A stretch of 64,000 nucleotides of DNA from Streptomyces buecherae (GTDB taxonomy: Bacteria; Actinomycetota; Actinomycetes; Streptomycetales; Streptomycetaceae), in contig NZ_CP060404.1 in the NCBI RefSeq assembly GCF_014295035.1, positions 7,852,501 to 7,916,500 of the forward strand, given 5' to 3'. The notes beneath the pieces are model-generated. The model was not told where the DNA came from and searched no databases. It was given only the letters and a program-made list of their open reading frames with translations. Positions 9,488 through 18,077 of this stretch are shown piece after piece. Numbering within the stretch: the first letter of the stretch is position 1; every line of letters starts with the position of its first letter. A program made the translations under genes and the position numbers.

Positions 9488-9606
9488 CCGTGGAACGTAG
9501 CAGCGAGCACTGACAGTCCCGGTTGGGGCGTGGCCGGCGTCGATTCCGGCGGCAACGCGACGGGGAGGGGGCGCTGACGATCCGATGCCGGGTGTGCCCG
9601 GAGCTG

Positions 9607-9855
9607 TCTCGGCGCGGGGTCGCCCGCGAGCTGAACGGTGCCGAGCTGCCCGTACACGGCGAGATCAGGAACAGGGAACGCACCGGCGTGCTGCGCGACC
9701 GCGCCCGGCACGCCGGTCGGTTCCGCTACCAGGTCACCCTGCCGCAGGACACCGACGTGGAGCACGTCACCGCCGACCTCACCGACGGTGTGCTCACCGC
9801 CAAGGTCTCCAAGGCGGGGCAGGCCAAGCCCCAATGCGTCGAGATCACCGGCTGA
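9607..9855 (+). pseudogene. Remnant of a small heat-shock protein (Hsp20) gene, 5' end lost
   Basis: The last ~80 codons read as the second half of an alpha-crystallin domain: VARELNGAELPVHGEI, then RERTGVLR, GRFRYQVTLPQDTDVEHVTADLTDGVLTAKVSK and a closing PQCVEIT. Actinobacterial Hsp20 proteins are about 140-150 residues. Upstream of this point the frame is Arg-rich and unlike Hsp20, so the N-terminal arm and the first half of the domain are missing. Several usually conserved residues (the FxR/L strand and the C-terminal IxI) are altered. A relic is more likely than a functional short protein. Confidence 0.7.
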
Positions 9856-9871
9856 CCCGGCCCCGCACGGG

Positions 9872-9913
9872 CCAACCGTCGAGCGCGCCCGCCCGGGCGC
9901 GCTCGACGGTTGG
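9872..9913. terminator. Perfect 20-bp-arm hairpin terminator after the Hsp20 relic
   Basis: The left arm 9872-9891 (CCAACCGTCGAGCGCGCCCG) is repeated as its exact reverse complement at 9894-9913, 16 bp after the Hsp20 stop codon. No mismatch is present although the gene itself has decayed. As it lies between the Hsp20 relic and the end of the leftward desaturase gene, it could stop transcription from both sides. Confidence 0.85.
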
Positions 9914-10125
9914 TGGCGGTGAGCCTGCGAGCCCACCAAAGCGGTAGCCAAGTGCCGTAGATACCGCCGGATGTTCCCGCCGCCACGCACGGTGGGCCGG
10001 TCTCACCGGTTCCTGGCCGTGGAACGTTATGCGACCCCGCGGAGGGCCGTTTCGTGCCTGCCGTTACAGACCGGAACCAGACCCCCGGGCACCGCCGGCC
10101 GCAAGGCCCGAACCCGTACCGGGAA

Positions 10126-11244
10126 TCAGGCCGCGACGAGCTCCCGTTCGCGGACCGGTGCCTTGAGCGTGGGCTTCCTGTTGGGCAGCGAGAGTCGGAA
10201 GACCTTGTGCCACGCGGAGAGCACCTGCTTGGGCAGCGGCCCGGTGACGTAGTCCAGCTCGTACTTCTCGAACAGCGCGCGCACCTTCACCGCGACCTCG
10301 GCGTACCGGTTGCTCGGCAGGTCCGGGAACAGGTGATGCTCGATCTGGTGCGACAGGTTGCCGGTCATGAAGTGCATGGCCTTGCTGCCGCTGATGTTCG
10401 CCGAGCCCATCATCTGGCGCAGGTACCACTGGCCGCGCGTCTCGCCCTTGATCGACCGGCGCTCGAAGACCTGCACGCCCTCGGGGAAGTGCCCGCACAT
10501 GATCACCGAGTGGGACCAGATGTTGCGGACCAGGTTCGCGGTGAACGTGGCGGCGAGCGTGGGGAGGAACGACGGGCCCGACAGCAGCGGGTGGATCACG
10601 TAGTCCTTCAGCACCTGCTTGCGGATCTTGCGGCCCACGGCCCTGGCCCGCGCGCGGAACTCCGGGTTCTTGCGGCGGCGCTTGCTCAGGTTCTTGCCGA
10701 GTTCCAGGTCGTACGCCGCGATGCCGTACTCGAAGAAGCAGGCGTTGACGAAGTTCCACAGCGGCTGGCCGAGGTACAACGGGTGCCACTTCTGGTCCTC
10801 GTCGACGCGCATGATGCCGTAGCCGAGGTCGTTGTCCTTGCCGATCACGTTGGTGTACGTGTGGTGCAGTTCGTTGTGCGAGTGCTTCCACTGGTCGGAC
10901 GGCGAGACGTGGTCCCACTCCCAGGTGGTGGAGTGGATCTTCGGGTCGCGCATCCAGTCCCACTGACCGTGCAGGACGTTGTGGCCGATCTCCATGTTGT
11001 CCATGATCTTGGCGACGGACAGACCAGCGGTACCGAGCAGCCACGCGGGCCGGTAGCGCGAGAACAGCAGCACGCCCCTGCTGGCCAGCTCGAGCTTGCG
11101 TTGCGCCGAGATGACCTTGCGGATGTAGGCGGCGTCTTTCTCGCCGCGGCTGGCGATCACCTCGTCGCGGATCGCGTCCAGCTCGCGCCCGAGCTCCTCG
11201 ATCTGCTCCGCGGTCAGGTGGGCGGTGGGGTCGATGGCGGTCAA
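10126..11244 (-). CDS. Membrane fatty acid desaturase (DesA3-like)
   Basis: The 372-residue di-iron membrane desaturase carries the three histidine boxes: GHNVLH (near residue 88), HNELHH (near 125) and QIEHHLF (near 310). Hydrophobic segments lie between them. Such enzymes introduce a double bond into long acyl chains (acyl-CoA or acyl-lipid) using O2 and electrons from a reductase. The start is the TTG at 11244, preceded by TAGGA at a good distance and giving LTAIDPTAHLTAEQ. It lies only 7 bp after the stop of the upstream oxidoreductase gene. Pairing with a ferredoxin-type reductase mirrors M. tuberculosis desA3 and Rv3230c, so the two probably form one stearoyl Delta-9 desaturase system. 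The exact substrate is inferred. Confidence 0.92.
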   Translation of the reverse strand: MTAIDPTAHLTAEQIEELGRELDAIRDEVIASRGEKDAAYIRKVISAQRKLELASRGVLLFSRYRPAWLLGTAGLSVAKIMDNMEIGHNVLHGQWDWMRDPKIHSTTWEWDHVSPSDQWKHSHNELHHTYTNVIGKDNDLGYGIMRVDEDQKWHPLYLGQPLWNFVNACFFEYGIAAYDLELGKNLSKRRRKNPEFRARARAVGRKIRKQVLKDYVIHPLLSGPSFLPTLAATFTANLVRNIWSHSVIMCGHFPEGVQVFERRSIKGETRGQWYLRQMMGSANISGSKAMHFMTGNLSHQIEHHLFPDLPSNRYAEVAVKVRALFEKYELDYVTGPLPKQVLSAWHKVFRLSLPNRKPTLKAPVRERELVAA

Positions 11245-11251
11245 GGTGTTC

Positions 11252-12307
11252 CTACCGTTCGATGTCGCAGGAGCCCGCCGCGGCGGACACGCAGGTCTGG
11301 ATGAGGACGCCCGGCTCGGCCTCGGTGATCTCGCCGGTACGCAGGTCGCGGACGGCGCCCGACCTGAGCGGCGTGACGCACCCGAAGCAGATGCCCATGC
11401 GGCACCCGGAGGGCATGAGCACACCGGCCTCCTCGCCGACGTCCAGCAACGGCGTGGCGCCGTCCGCGTTGACGGCCTTGCCGGTGGTGCTGAACGTGAC
11501 CTCGCCGCCGTCGCCGGCGGCGACGATGCTGGGGCGGAAGCGTTCGGTGTGCAGGCGCTCCGGGACGCCGTGCTCGGCCCAGTGCTTCTCGGCCGCGTCG
11601 AGCAGGCCGGCGGGCCCACACGCCCAGGTCTCGCGCTCGGCCCAGTCGGGGACGAGTGCGTCGAGACGGGCGATGTCGAGCATGCCGTCCGTGTCGGTGT
11701 GCACCTCGGTGAGCGCCAGCTTCCTGTCCGTGACCAGGTGGTGCAGTTCGTCGCGGAAGATCACGTCTCGCGGCTGAGGCGCGCAGTGGACCATGACGAC
11801 GTCGTCGAACTCGATGTCGCGCAGCATCCCCATCACGGGCGTGATGCCGCTGCCGGCCGTCAGGTAGAGCACCTTGGCGGGCTTGGCCCGCGGCAGCACG
11901 AAGTCACCGGTCGGCTGGTCGAGGTGGATCAGCGTGCCCGGCTTGGCCCTGCGGACCAGGTGGTTGCTGACCTTGCCGTCCGGGATCGCCTTCACGGTGA
12001 TCGTGACGCGGCCGTCCTGGCGGTTCGTCGGCGAGGTGATGGAGTAGGCACGCCACAGGCGTACCCCCTCGACATCGACCCCGAGCCGCACGTACTGACC
12101 GGCCACGTGGCCGCGCCAGCCCCGCCCCGGCCTGATCTCGATGGTCGCGGCGTCACGCGTCTCGGGGCGCACGGCCTCGATGCGCCCCCGCAGGTCGGCA
12201 CCCGCGCGCAGCGGGCTGACCAGGTCGAGGTAGTCCGATGGCACCAGTGGCGTCGTGACCATCTCCAGCAGTTTCCACGCCCTGCTGCGGAGGGCTGCAC
12301 TCGTCAT
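11252..12307 (-). CDS. Ferredoxin/flavin reductase, electron donor to the desaturase (Rv3230c-like)
   Basis: The 351 residues comprise a flavodoxin-reductase module (RAYSITSP flavin motif near residue 104; NAD(P)-binding YLTAGSGITPVMGMLRD near 160) followed by a plant-type [2Fe-2S] domain with CRMGICFGC near 308-316 and a fourth Cys near 339. The ATG at 12307 (MTSAALRSRAWK) is chosen because the region further upstream is non-conserved and overlaps the divergent regulator. The protein passes electrons from NAD(P)H to the desaturase 7 bp downstream. The pair is divergent from a PucR-type regulator, with 87 bp of shared promoter DNA. Confidence 0.92.
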   Translation of the reverse strand: MTSAALRSRAWKLLEMVTTPLVPSDYLDLVSPLRAGADLRGRIEAVRPETRDAATIEIRPGRGWRGHVAGQYVRLGVDVEGVRLWRAYSITSPTNRQDGRVTITVKAIPDGKVSNHLVRRAKPGTLIHLDQPTGDFVLPRAKPAKVLYLTAGSGITPVMGMLRDIEFDDVVMVHCAPQPRDVIFRDELHHLVTDRKLALTEVHTDTDGMLDIARLDALVPDWAERETWACGPAGLLDAAEKHWAEHGVPERLHTERFRPSIVAAGDGGEVTFSTTGKAVNADGATPLLDVGEEAGVLMPSGCRMGICFGCVTPLRSGAVRDLRTGEITEAEPGVLIQTCVSAAAGSCDIER

Positions 12308-12394
12308 CCCTCTAGCTTGCTGCGCCTCAGGGCGTAAAGTCCTGACCGTAGGACGTAAATCTGGTCGGCTGAATTGTTCGCAGGGAACAAAAAC

Positions 12395-13534
12395 ATGAGC
12401 CATGCACTCCGGAGGGCCAGCGAACTGGCCCTGGATGAGACGACGGTCACCGTACTTCGGGCCGCGCTGACGACCACCGCCGACGAGGTCGTCCAGGCAA
12501 TCATCGACGAGGTCCCTTCCTACGCCAACGCCCTTTCGGGGCACATGGGCAGCACCATCCGGGGAGCCGTCCGCACCGCCCTGGGACACTACCTGGACCT
12601 CGCGAGCGGGAACGCCACCGGCGGCGACGCCGGTGACGCGGCCTACGAGCTGGGCCGTGGCGAGGTGCGCGACGGCCGTTCGATGGACGCCCTCCTCAGC
12701 GCCTACCGCGTCGGCGCCCGGGTGGCCTGGCGATGCCTGGCGGCGGGTGCCGTACCCGCGGGCCTGCCCGCCGCCGAGGTCGCCAAGTTCGCCGAGCTGA
12801 CCTTCGCCTACATCGACGAGCTCTCCGCCGCGAGCGCGGCCGGCCACGCCGACGAACTGGCCGCCCAGGGCAGGGCCCACGAGCGCCACCTGGAACACCT
12901 GGCCCGCGGCCTCCTCGCCGGCGCGAGTCCGGACGCGCTGCTGGCCTCCGCGCAACGGGCCGGGTGGCAGCCTCCGGTCTCGCTGACCGCGGTCCTGCTG
13001 CCCGCCGCCCAGACCCGGCCCGCCTACCGCTCGCTCGACCCGAGCACCCTCGTCCTCGACGACCTGCCGGACGCCACCGGCGTGCTGCTCGTCCCCGACG
13101 CCGACCGCTCACGCCTCCTGCGGCAGCTCACCGAGCGCACCGCCGTGGTCGGCCCGACCCGGCCCTGGACCCGCGCGTCCGCCTCGTACGCGCGAGCCGC
13201 ACACGCGCGCTCCCTCTCCCCTGACATTCGCGACACCGAGGACCACCTGCCCGAGCTGGTGCTGAGCGCCGACGCGGACGCGTTCGCGGATCTGCGTGCC
13301 CGGGCCCTCGCACCGCTGCGGACCGTGCCCGTCGCGACCGCGCGGCGGCTGGAGGAGACGTTGCGGGAGTGGCTGCTGCACCAGGGCAGGCGGGACGAGG
13401 TGGCGGCGGCGTTGTTCGTCCATCCCCAGACAGTCCGGTACCGGATGGCGCAGCTGCGGGAGCTGTTTCCGGATCTCGCGTCGCCGCAGCGGGTCCTCGA
13501 ACTGACGCTGGCGGTCGGTCTCCGGGTCGACTGA
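12395..13534 (+). CDS. PucR/CdaR-type transcriptional regulator
   Basis: The 379-residue protein has the PucR C-terminal helix-turn-helix (LEETLREWLLHQGRRDEVAAALFVHPQTVRYRMAQLRELF, residues 318-360) that defines the family, after a long helical sensor region. ATG 12395 is preferred over a TTG 21 nt earlier because AGGGA sits 9-10 nt before it. Regulators of this type are often divergent from the enzymes they control, so the desaturase/reductase operon starting 88 bp away is the likely target. The ligand is unknown. The stop codon lies inside a perfect 18-bp tandem duplication. Confidence 0.9.
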   Translation: MSHALRRASELALDETTVTVLRAALTTTADEVVQAIIDEVPSYANALSGHMGSTIRGAVRTALGHYLDLASGNATGGDAGDAAYELGRGEVRDGRSMDALLSAYRVGARVAWRCLAAGAVPAGLPAAEVAKFAELTFAYIDELSAASAAGHADELAAQGRAHERHLEHLARGLLAGASPDALLASAQRAGWQPPVSLTAVLLPAAQTRPAYRSLDPSTLVLDDLPDATGVLLVPDADRSRLLRQLTERTAVVGPTRPWTRASASYARAAHARSLSPDIRDTEDHLPELVLSADADAFADLRARALAPLRTVPVATARRLEETLREWLLHQGRRDEVAAALFVHPQTVRYRMAQLRELFPDLASPQRVLELTLAVGLRVD

Positions 13535-13562
13535 CGCGTACTCCTCGACTGACGCGTACTCC
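13527..13562. repeat. Perfect 18-bp tandem duplication across the regulator stop codon
   Basis: TCGACTGACGCGTACTCC occurs twice head-to-tail (13527-13544 and 13545-13562). The first copy contains the PucR-type gene's TGA. It looks like a replication-slippage event at the 3' end. It does not alter the protein. Confidence 0.9.
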
Positions 13563-13706
13563 GATGGCTCACGGCCGCGTCCGGGAGCGGCCCGGGAACC
13601 GGGCTTCCCTGCCGGCAGGTCGACCGGACGACCGGCCGGGCCGGCCCGGCACGCCGGGCGAGGGATGATGGGGAGGGAATGCCGGAACGCGAGGTCAGGA
13701 GCTTCC

Positions 13707-14045
13707 ATGGCGAAGCGGGTCCACCGCCCCCGCGAGGACGCGGAGTTCGCTTTCATTCTCGGGATGAGCAGGGTCCCGGTCCTCGCGTACTTCACCGGGA
13801 CATGGCCCAAGGCCATCGAGCCCTGTCGGGAGATGGACCTGGTCGTGGGCGACATCGCCGACGCCCACACGGGTCGCCTGACGGTCGTCCGTGCCGACAT
13901 CGCGCGCTGTCCGGCCGCGACCCAGCGATACGGGATCACCGGCGCCCCGTCCTACGTCCTGCTGAAGGAGGGAGAGGCGGTGGCGCACGGCACGGGGCTG
14001 ATGACCCACGCCGAGGTGCGGGAGTTCCTGAACGGCCACCTCTGA
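13707..14045 (+). CDS. Thioredoxin-fold protein lacking the CxxC active site
   Basis: The 112-residue protein aligns with thioredoxin over its whole length. It has a beta strand PVLAYFTGTW where thioredoxins have VDFWAxWC, a central VVRADIA strand, the cis-proline loop GITGAPSYVLLKEGEAV and a C-terminal helix EVREFLNGHL. The WCGPCK motif is replaced by WPKAIEPC, leaving one Cys, so normal dithiol redox chemistry is not possible. AGGAG lies 6 nt before ATG 13707. It could be a monothiol or non-catalytic binding protein. No operon partner is evident. Confidence 0.82.
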   Translation: MAKRVHRPREDAEFAFILGMSRVPVLAYFTGTWPKAIEPCREMDLVVGDIADAHTGRLTVVRADIARCPAATQRYGITGAPSYVLLKEGEAVAHGTGLMTHAEVREFLNGHL

Positions 14046-14236
14046 GCGGGGCCGCTGCGGCACGCTGGCCGCGACGCCCGTCACGTCTCGCCCGTGGGAG
14101 CCGCGCCGCCTGAGACACCTTGGGGCTGCGACATCCCACAGGTCACATAGCCGCGTCGAGTGTCACCGTGACAGCTCGGGTCGTACTCGGACGTGGCGCG
14201 ATGACCGACGCGTCGCACAGCTCCAGCGCTGGCACG

Positions 14237-14635
14237 TCAGCGCGCCGCACGGGGGAGAAGGGCGCTGACGGTCTTGCCGCCGGACGCGGTGGGGGAGAGC
14301 GAGATGGCGCGGGCGAGGCGGTTGACCATGGGCCAGCCGAAGCCTCCGGTGCCGCCGTTCAGGTCGGGGACGCGCATGCGTGGCGCCCGCAGGCTGGGGT
14401 CGCGAACGGCCACCTCGATGCTGTCCGGGTGGGCGGTCAGCTCCAGGACGCAGGTGCCGCCGCCGTGGCGCAGGGCGTTGGTGACGAGTTCCGAGACGAC
14501 CAGGACCACGGCGTCGGCGTTCTCGGTCGCGACCGGGACCGTGAGCCCTGCGAGGAAGGCCCGGGCGCTCCGGCGTGCGCCGGCTATGAATGTCGCCGAG
14601 CGGACGGGTACGACGGTGACGCTCATCGTGTCCAT
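14237..14635 (-). CDS. Anti-sigma-type ATP-binding protein (RsbW-like HATPase)
   Basis: The 132-residue protein is a stand-alone GHKL ATPase domain of the sort common in Streptomyces. N box: VVLVVSELVTNALRHGGG (residues 43-60). G box: GGFGWPMVNRLA (98-109), ending in GGKTVSALL. These proteins act as anti-sigma or regulatory kinases of the RsbW/SpoIIAB type, phosphorylating STAS antagonists. No partner sigma factor or STAS protein is adjacent. ATG 14635 gives MDTMSVTV; the second ATG (14626) is equally possible. Confidence 0.88.
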   Translation of the reverse strand: MDTMSVTVVPVRSATFIAGARRSARAFLAGLTVPVATENADAVVLVVSELVTNALRHGGGTCVLELTAHPDSIEVAVRDPSLRAPRMRVPDLNGGTGGFGWPMVNRLARAISLSPTASGGKTVSALLPRAAR

Positions 14636-14867
14636 CAGGCCACCCCTGGTCTCTGCGTCGTCATGCCTGGTCGTTCCGCCTGAGCAGTTCTTGTGCCCGA
14701 CCTGAGGCCCGGCAACCCTGCCGCGTCACTACTCAAGACCGACACTTCCTCGCCACACTCAAGACCGACTTCCTCACCACCGAGCGCGCGAAAATCTATG
14801 CTGGCTGGAGTAGACATTGGCTTGTGGTGTGGTTATGGTTTTTCTCGTAGCCAAGGAAGTCAGCAGG

Positions 14868-14892
14868 GCCTGGCAGAGAAGAACTGCCAGGC
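14868..14892. ncRNA. Hairpin opening a structured, gene-free stretch (candidate RNA, about 14820-15460)
   Basis: Between the anti-sigma-type gene and the membrane protein gene (14636-15826) no convincing protein frame is seen. The stretch is rich in inverted repeats: GCCTGGCAG/CTGCCAGGC (14868-14892, 7-nt loop), GTTCCG/CGGAAC (14922-14947) and further G+C arms to about 15025. It ends with a terminator-like hairpin at 15428-15458. An A+T-richer segment at 14800-14850 could hold a promoter. A regulatory RNA or long 5' leader is a reasonable guess, with no family assignment. Confidence 0.35.
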
Positions 14893-15427
14893 GGTAGTTG
14901 GTAAGACGGTGCGGTGGCGGAGTTCCGAAGCCAGGGTTTCGCGGAACGGCGACGGGACTGGCGACCGCACCGGGTGGCCCGCGGTGATCAGGGGCCGCCA
15001 TGAGCAGTACCGCGGTATCCGAACAGTGCGGTTGGCAGTTCCCAGCAGTGAGTTCAGAGCAGCACCTCGGTGAAGGCGTCGGCTGCGGGCGCGCGCACCG
15101 GGAGGTTCGGCAGTGGGGTTCCAAGCCAGAGCAGACGCAGGACGGGCGACGGGGCTGGCTGTCGAAGGGTGGTGCTTTCACCGGCCACCGAGCAGTTGGC
15201 AGGAGCAGACACGCAGTTGATCACCGAGGGAAGAACGGAGGAGCCAGACGCCATCAGGATCGCCCGGGCGGAAGTCCTGGAGCCCGGGTACCGCAGGACA
15301 TCGATAGTGAGGTGGTCTCCGGTCAAGCAACTGCGATCCCCGCGCCCCCGACAGGTTTCCCGTCGGGTCAGCGGAAACAGAAGGCCGGTGCGGTATACGA
15401 GCCGGCAGATGGTGTAGCAGTTCCTTC

Positions 15428-15458
15428 GGGGCCCTGGTGTCACAGGCACCAGGGCCCC
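15428..15458 (+). terminator. Terminator-like hairpin, no annotated gene upstream
   Basis: GGGGCCCTGGTG (15428-15439) and its exact complement CACCAGGGCCCC (15447-15458) enclose a 7-nt loop. No recognisable gene ends here, so it implies an unannotated rightward transcript from the 14.8-15.4 kb stretch. Confidence 0.65.
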
Positions 15459-15826
15459 TCCACGCGTTCCACGGAGAGATGCGATGACGGCGGACGACAC
15501 CGTCAGCCGTCTCGACGACGATCTCCACCCCCGCCTACGCCATGGGTCGGACCGTGGGGACGCTCGGCGCGCTCGGCGGCCGATGTGTCGTGGGTGGGCA
15601 CGAGGGCTCTCCGCCGACCACACCTTTCCCCGTAGGTCCGGGTGCCCGGTCCAGCGTGCCGCGAGAGGCAAGGCTCGAAGCCCCGTGGTGGCAGCCGAGC
15701 CCGTGGCCAGTCGTGACGCGTGCCGGTGATGCGTCCTGGGGCGCACGGGTTGATCACCCGGCAGGGGGACAGGGGTCGTTCCGCGGGGTGACGCCGTGCC
15801 GCCATGGTCGCTGCGAGAGTCAACGC

Positions 15827-16879
15827 ATGGTCAGTGCGACAGTGACGACGAAGGCCCCTGGGCGCGGGTGGCGGCAGCGGTGGCCGCGCTGGGTGGGTCC
15901 GGCCGCCGCGCTCTGGGCAGCCGGATATACCGGCTTCGGCCTGGTCTGTGCGCTGAGGGGCACGCCACTGCTGTACCTGGGGCCGACTCCGGGGCCCTCC
16001 GCGCTGGGCTGGGTGGTCGCGGTGGTCGGGTCGGTCGCGGCGGCGACGTGCCACGCGGTGGGGCGGCTGGGAATGCGACCAGCGCTGCGGGTGGTGCTGT
16101 GGGCGACCTGCCTGCTAACCGGGGTCGCCGCGTTCGGCCTGCTGATGGACGTCATCACGCTGACGTTCGGCCAGGGGGTGGACAGCGCTGTGGCCGCGAC
16201 GCACCACGCGCTGGCGGCGGTGGGGGTCCCACTGCTCGCGGCCACGGCCCGATCCGCGCGCCGCCCGTCCGAAGTGACCGTCGCGCCCCCTCCTTCCGCC
16301 GCCTCCCGCCCGGTCCAACTCGTCTCCTGGGCCGGATCGCTCGCCTTCCTTCCGTACGCGGCGATGAAGCTGACCTGGACCACCGGCGGCACGTTCGCCG
16401 GGATGTCCGGCGAGGAGATGCTCGCCGTCTCCGAGCACAACGGTGCGTCGGGCATCTGGCTCACGCTGGAGTCCTGGGGCCTGGACGGCACCGTGCTGCT
16501 GGCCGCGCTCGGCGTCTTCCTGTTGTGGGGCCTGGTGCGTCCGTGGGGCCAGGTCTTCCCGCGCTGGACGTGGCGGCTGAGCGGTCGGCGCGTCCCGCGC
16601 TGGCTCCCCCTCGCCCCAGCCCTGGTCGGCGCCGCCACCCTGGCCCCGTACGGGGTACTCGGGGTCGGCTACGCGACCCTGGCCACGGCCGACGTGGTGA
16701 CGATGCCGCAAGGCGACTTCCACTCCCCGGGCGACGCGCTGCTGGTCGCCTGGATCGGCCTGGCCGCGTTCGCGGTGTACGGGGTGGCGCTGGCCATCGC
16801 CGCCCGCTCGTACTGGACGCGAACCCGCCCCCTGCCACGAGAGCACCCGGAAGCTTCACCTGTGCCGTCATCCGGATAG
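15827..16879 (+). CDS. Integral membrane protein of unknown function
   Basis: The 350-residue protein has about eight hydrophobic segments. They include one near residues 22-40 (PAAALWAAGYTGFGLVCAL), others near 58-75, 85-105 and 122-140, and a C-terminal group around 220-240, 265-285 and 305-330. A conserved-looking polar loop (AAMKLTWTTGGTFAGMSG, residues 180-197) lies between the halves. ATG 15827 is chosen because it begins MVSATVTT shortly before the first membrane segment and has GAGAG upstream. No enzymatic motif was recognised, and no partner gene overlaps it. Confidence 0.85.
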   Translation: MVSATVTTKAPGRGWRQRWPRWVGPAAALWAAGYTGFGLVCALRGTPLLYLGPTPGPSALGWVVAVVGSVAAATCHAVGRLGMRPALRVVLWATCLLTGVAAFGLLMDVITLTFGQGVDSAVAATHHALAAVGVPLLAATARSARRPSEVTVAPPPSAASRPVQLVSWAGSLAFLPYAAMKLTWTTGGTFAGMSGEEMLAVSEHNGASGIWLTLESWGLDGTVLLAALGVFLLWGLVRPWGQVFPRWTWRLSGRRVPRWLPLAPALVGAATLAPYGVLGVGYATLATADVVTMPQGDFHSPGDALLVAWIGLAAFAVYGVALAIAARSYWTRTRPLPREHPEASPVPSSG

Positions 16880-16934
16880 TGGGGCGGCGCGGCGACCCAC
16901 CAGGCGACACGTCGGCGAACAACGCCTGACTCCC

Positions 16935-17070
16935 ACCCGATGTCAGAGGTGGGGCACCAGCGGGAGATACCGGGAGCAGGACTCGCCGCCCAACGGCGCG
17001 CCCCGGAGGCGTCTGACGCGTGACCCCCCTGGTCAGACGTCCTTCTCCCGCCCCCAGAAGACCCCAGCGC
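16935..17070. repeat. Relic copy (left) of an integrase-end/ALDH-end sequence
   Basis: Starting with GTCAGAGGTGGG at 16940, this stretch resembles 38404-38545 for about 135 bp. In the right copy the sequence is the last codons of the integrase, a hairpin and the last codons of the aldehyde dehydrogenase. Here the first part still reads SEVGHQREIPGAG against SEVGYQWDISGVG. A hairpin of different sequence is kept (GGCGTCTGAC/GTCAGACGTCC), and CAGAAGACCCCAGCGCC matches the dehydrogenase end. The two copies are in direct orientation 21.5 kb apart. Otherwise 16880-17195 has no gene. Confidence 0.6.
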
Positions 17071-17195
17071 CAGGTGCCCGGCCGTCCCGACGCGTCCGGC
17101 CGCCCTCGACCGGCCGGATCGCGACGCGGGGTCGGTTCCCCGACAGAGAGGGACCGGCCGTTCACCGTCCCCCTGGTCGCTGGCCGCCGCGGACG

Positions 17196-17972
17196 CTACG
17201 GCCTGCGGCGGGGCTTGCCGCCCTTCGCGCCGCCGGAGCCGCGGCGCGCGTTCTTGGCGGACGGCTTGCCCGCCGTCCTGCCGGCGCCCCTGCCCCCGGG
17301 GGGCTGCTGCCGTCGCGTGGCGCCCTTCTCTGGGCGCTTGGCCTTCGGCTCGGGCTCGGTTCGGCGGCCCCGGGTGCTGTTGACGGTACGGCCGCGGACG
17401 ATGCCGATGAGGTCCTCCACCAGGTCCGTCGTGGCCTCCTGGGGCCAGGACAGCGCCACGCGGGAGGTGGGCACGTCCGTGATCGTGCGGTATGTGAGAT
17501 CCCTGCGGTGGTGCAGCCGGGCCAGGGACTGCGGGACGATCAGTACGCCGATGCCCGCCGCCACCAGTTCGACGGCGTCGGCGGTCGTGGCGGGGCGCCC
17601 GACAGCAGGGCGGCCCGGCGGCTGCTCCCAGGCCAGGGTGTCGTCCAGCGGGTGGAGCACCACTTCCTCGGCGAGGTCGGTCACGGCCACCTCGTCGGCC
17701 GCCGCGAAGAGGTGGTCCTTGGGGATGACGACCACCGTCGTCTCCTCGTAGAGGGGGATCGCGCTGAGGTCGTCCCCGTCCACCGGAAGTCGAACGAACC
17801 CCGCGTCGGCCTCGCCCCTCCGCAGGGCCTCGCAGACCTCGGCGGCCGGCACCTGGTTGAGGGTGAGGGGGATGTGCGGCAGCCGCTCGTTCCAGATGCG
17901 CACCCACTTCGAGGGCGTCACCCCGGGTACGTAGGCGAGCCGGAACGCGGGAGAGTCTTCCGAGCCTGTCAC
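17196..17972 (-). CDS. LysR-type effector-binding domain protein without a DNA-binding domain, basic C-terminal tail
   Basis: Residues 8-195 form a LysR substrate-binding fold: FRLAYVPGVTPSKWV, VPAAEVCEALRRGEADAGFVRLPV, LYEETTVVVIPKDHLFA, VELVAAGIGVLIVPQSLARL. The usual N-terminal winged helix is absent. In its place at the other end is a ~60-residue Lys/Arg/Gly/Pro tail that could bind nucleic acid. GTG 17972 starts right before the domain. Divergence from a DUF5997 gene 105 bp away is a conserved arrangement in actinobacteria as far as I know, so a functional pair is likely. The effector is unknown. Confidence 0.88.
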   Translation of the reverse strand: MTGSEDSPAFRLAYVPGVTPSKWVRIWNERLPHIPLTLNQVPAAEVCEALRRGEADAGFVRLPVDGDDLSAIPLYEETTVVVIPKDHLFAAADEVAVTDLAEEVVLHPLDDTLAWEQPPGRPAVGRPATTADAVELVAAGIGVLIVPQSLARLHHRRDLTYRTITDVPTSRVALSWPQEATTDLVEDLIGIVRGRTVNSTRGRRTEPEPKAKRPEKGATRRQQPPGGRGAGRTAGKPSAKNARRGSGGAKGGKPRRRP

Positions 17973-18077
17973 CTCGCCAGACTACCGGCCGTAGTCACCG
18001 ACCGACCCACCGGAGGGCAGGGCCGGCGCCGAGACCTCGTGGTCAACGCTGGCTCATTGGCTCGTTACCCTTAATCC

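Noticed and set aside
10054-11304. 416-codon plus-strand frame
   Set aside because: Shadow of the desaturase gene, which has all three histidine boxes on the other strand.
12308-12955. Upstream extension of the ferredoxin reductase to 12955
   Set aside because: It runs antisense through the PucR-type gene. The conserved reductase starts at ATG 12307.
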